Source: Actinomycetota bacterium (GTDB lineage: Bacteria; Actinomycetota; Actinomycetes; Actinomycetales; Angustibacteraceae). Taken from it: a stretch of 16,622 bases of DNA. The translations under genes were made by a program, and so were the position numbers. The notes below the pieces were generated by a model. It had not been told where the DNA came from and searched no databases. It saw nothing but the letters and a program-made list of their open reading frames with translations. Below, piece by piece: positions 16,326 to 16,622 of this stretch. The stretch covers positions 1 through 16,622 of the forward strand of contig JACMOY010000450.1 in assembly GCA_014377795.1 (NCBI GenBank), given 5' to 3'. Positions within the stretch are counted from its first letter, which is position 1, and each line of letters starts with the position of its first letter.

Positions 16326-16622
16326 GGCAGCAGTGCCGCGCAGCGCTCGAGCCGGTCGCGCCACCACCGCTGTCGGTCCGCGGGAGCCGCCAGGTCGGCC
16401 AGCCGGCCGGGGTCGAGGCTCGTCGCGAGGGCCCGCGCGACCTCGATGCCGCCACCGGTCGGCTGCAGCGGCGGGTCGGCGACGTCGCGGGCGAACAGTG
16501 CCGCGGTGCCCAGCCCGCAGGCGTAGGGCAGCTCAGGCAGCGCCGCCGCCAGCGCCACGCCGGCGGCGATGCCGACCCAGGTGTCGAGGGGGGAGGGGAC
16601 CACGACCGGCTGCCCGCACTGC
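16322..16622 (-). CDS. menC: o-Succinylbenzoate synthase (partial, 5' end off window)
   Basis: The last 99 residues of a MenC-type enolase-superfamily enzyme, which dehydrates SHCHC to o-succinylbenzoate in menaquinone synthesis. The visible part has PVVVPSPLDTWVGIAAG, corresponding to the C-terminal barrel strand of MenC (commonly VVVSSALDTSVGIAAG), then ALAAALPELPYACGLGTAAL and a terminal WWRDRLERC segment. The changes SSAL to PSPL and TS to TW are unusual but in a variable place. The gene continues beyond the right edge. Its stop overlaps the glycoside hydrolase start, so menC, the hydrolase and probably menD are co-transcribed. Confidence 0.88.
   Translation of the reverse strand, partial: QCGQPVVVPSPLDTWVGIAAGVALAAALPELPYACGLGTAALFARDVADPPLQPTGGGIEVARALATSLDPGRLADLAAPADRQRWWRDRLERCAALLP

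Overview
The window is very GC-rich, with many GTG starts, start/stop codons that overlap between genes, and a Rex-type operator ahead of nuoA. This points to an actinobacterium (Actinomycetota). I cannot place the genus; Kineosporia- or Micrococcales-like groups are only a guess.

Layout. Positions 1-6651 (minus strand) hold the 5' part of a complex I operon, nuoA-B-C-D-E-F-G, tightly packed and read right to left; nuoG runs off the left edge. It is preceded by a promoter region with a good Rex operator match (6713-6730), a small csbD-like gene (6813-6986) and menG (7078-7770). menF (7925-9196) diverges from menG across a 154-nt gap that holds an array of 14-16-bp repeats. A plus-strand block of four genes follows: a xanthorhodopsin-type microbial rhodopsin (9415-10260), a Brp/Blh beta-carotene dioxygenase that makes retinal (10277-11308), a dienelactone-hydrolase-like protein (11374-12084) and a GAF-PP2C (SpoIIE/RsbU-type) phosphatase (12089-13330). 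Convergent to it on the minus strand lie menC (partial, right edge), a membrane-anchored glycoside hydrolase and menD (13327-16622).

How the parts fit. Menaquinone is the probable electron acceptor of complex I, so menC, menD, menF and menG beside nuo form a respiratory locus. Between menF and menD sits a compact phototrophy cassette, opsin plus the enzyme that cleaves beta-carotene to retinal. The opsin has the D-T-E residues of outward proton pumps (D104, T108, E115), the Schiff-base lysine K243, a green-tuning Leu112, and Gly161 at the position that opens the carotenoid-antenna window in xanthorhodopsin and Gloeobacter rhodopsin. Light-driven and NADH-driven proton-motive-force generation are therefore encoded side by side. 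No carotenoid (crt) genes are visible.

Main points for a second look: the cassette inside the men cluster; the antenna-permissive glycine; a predicted rhodopsin mRNA leader with two 8-bp tetraloop hairpins and a mutually exclusive alternative pairing next to the ribosome binding site; an in-frame 264-bp tandem duplication in nuoG at the left edge (real or an assembly artefact); and the Rex site at the nuo promoter. No RNA genes, CRISPR arrays or insertion sequences were seen. No gene-free stretch exceeds 300 bases; the longest is 9197-9414.
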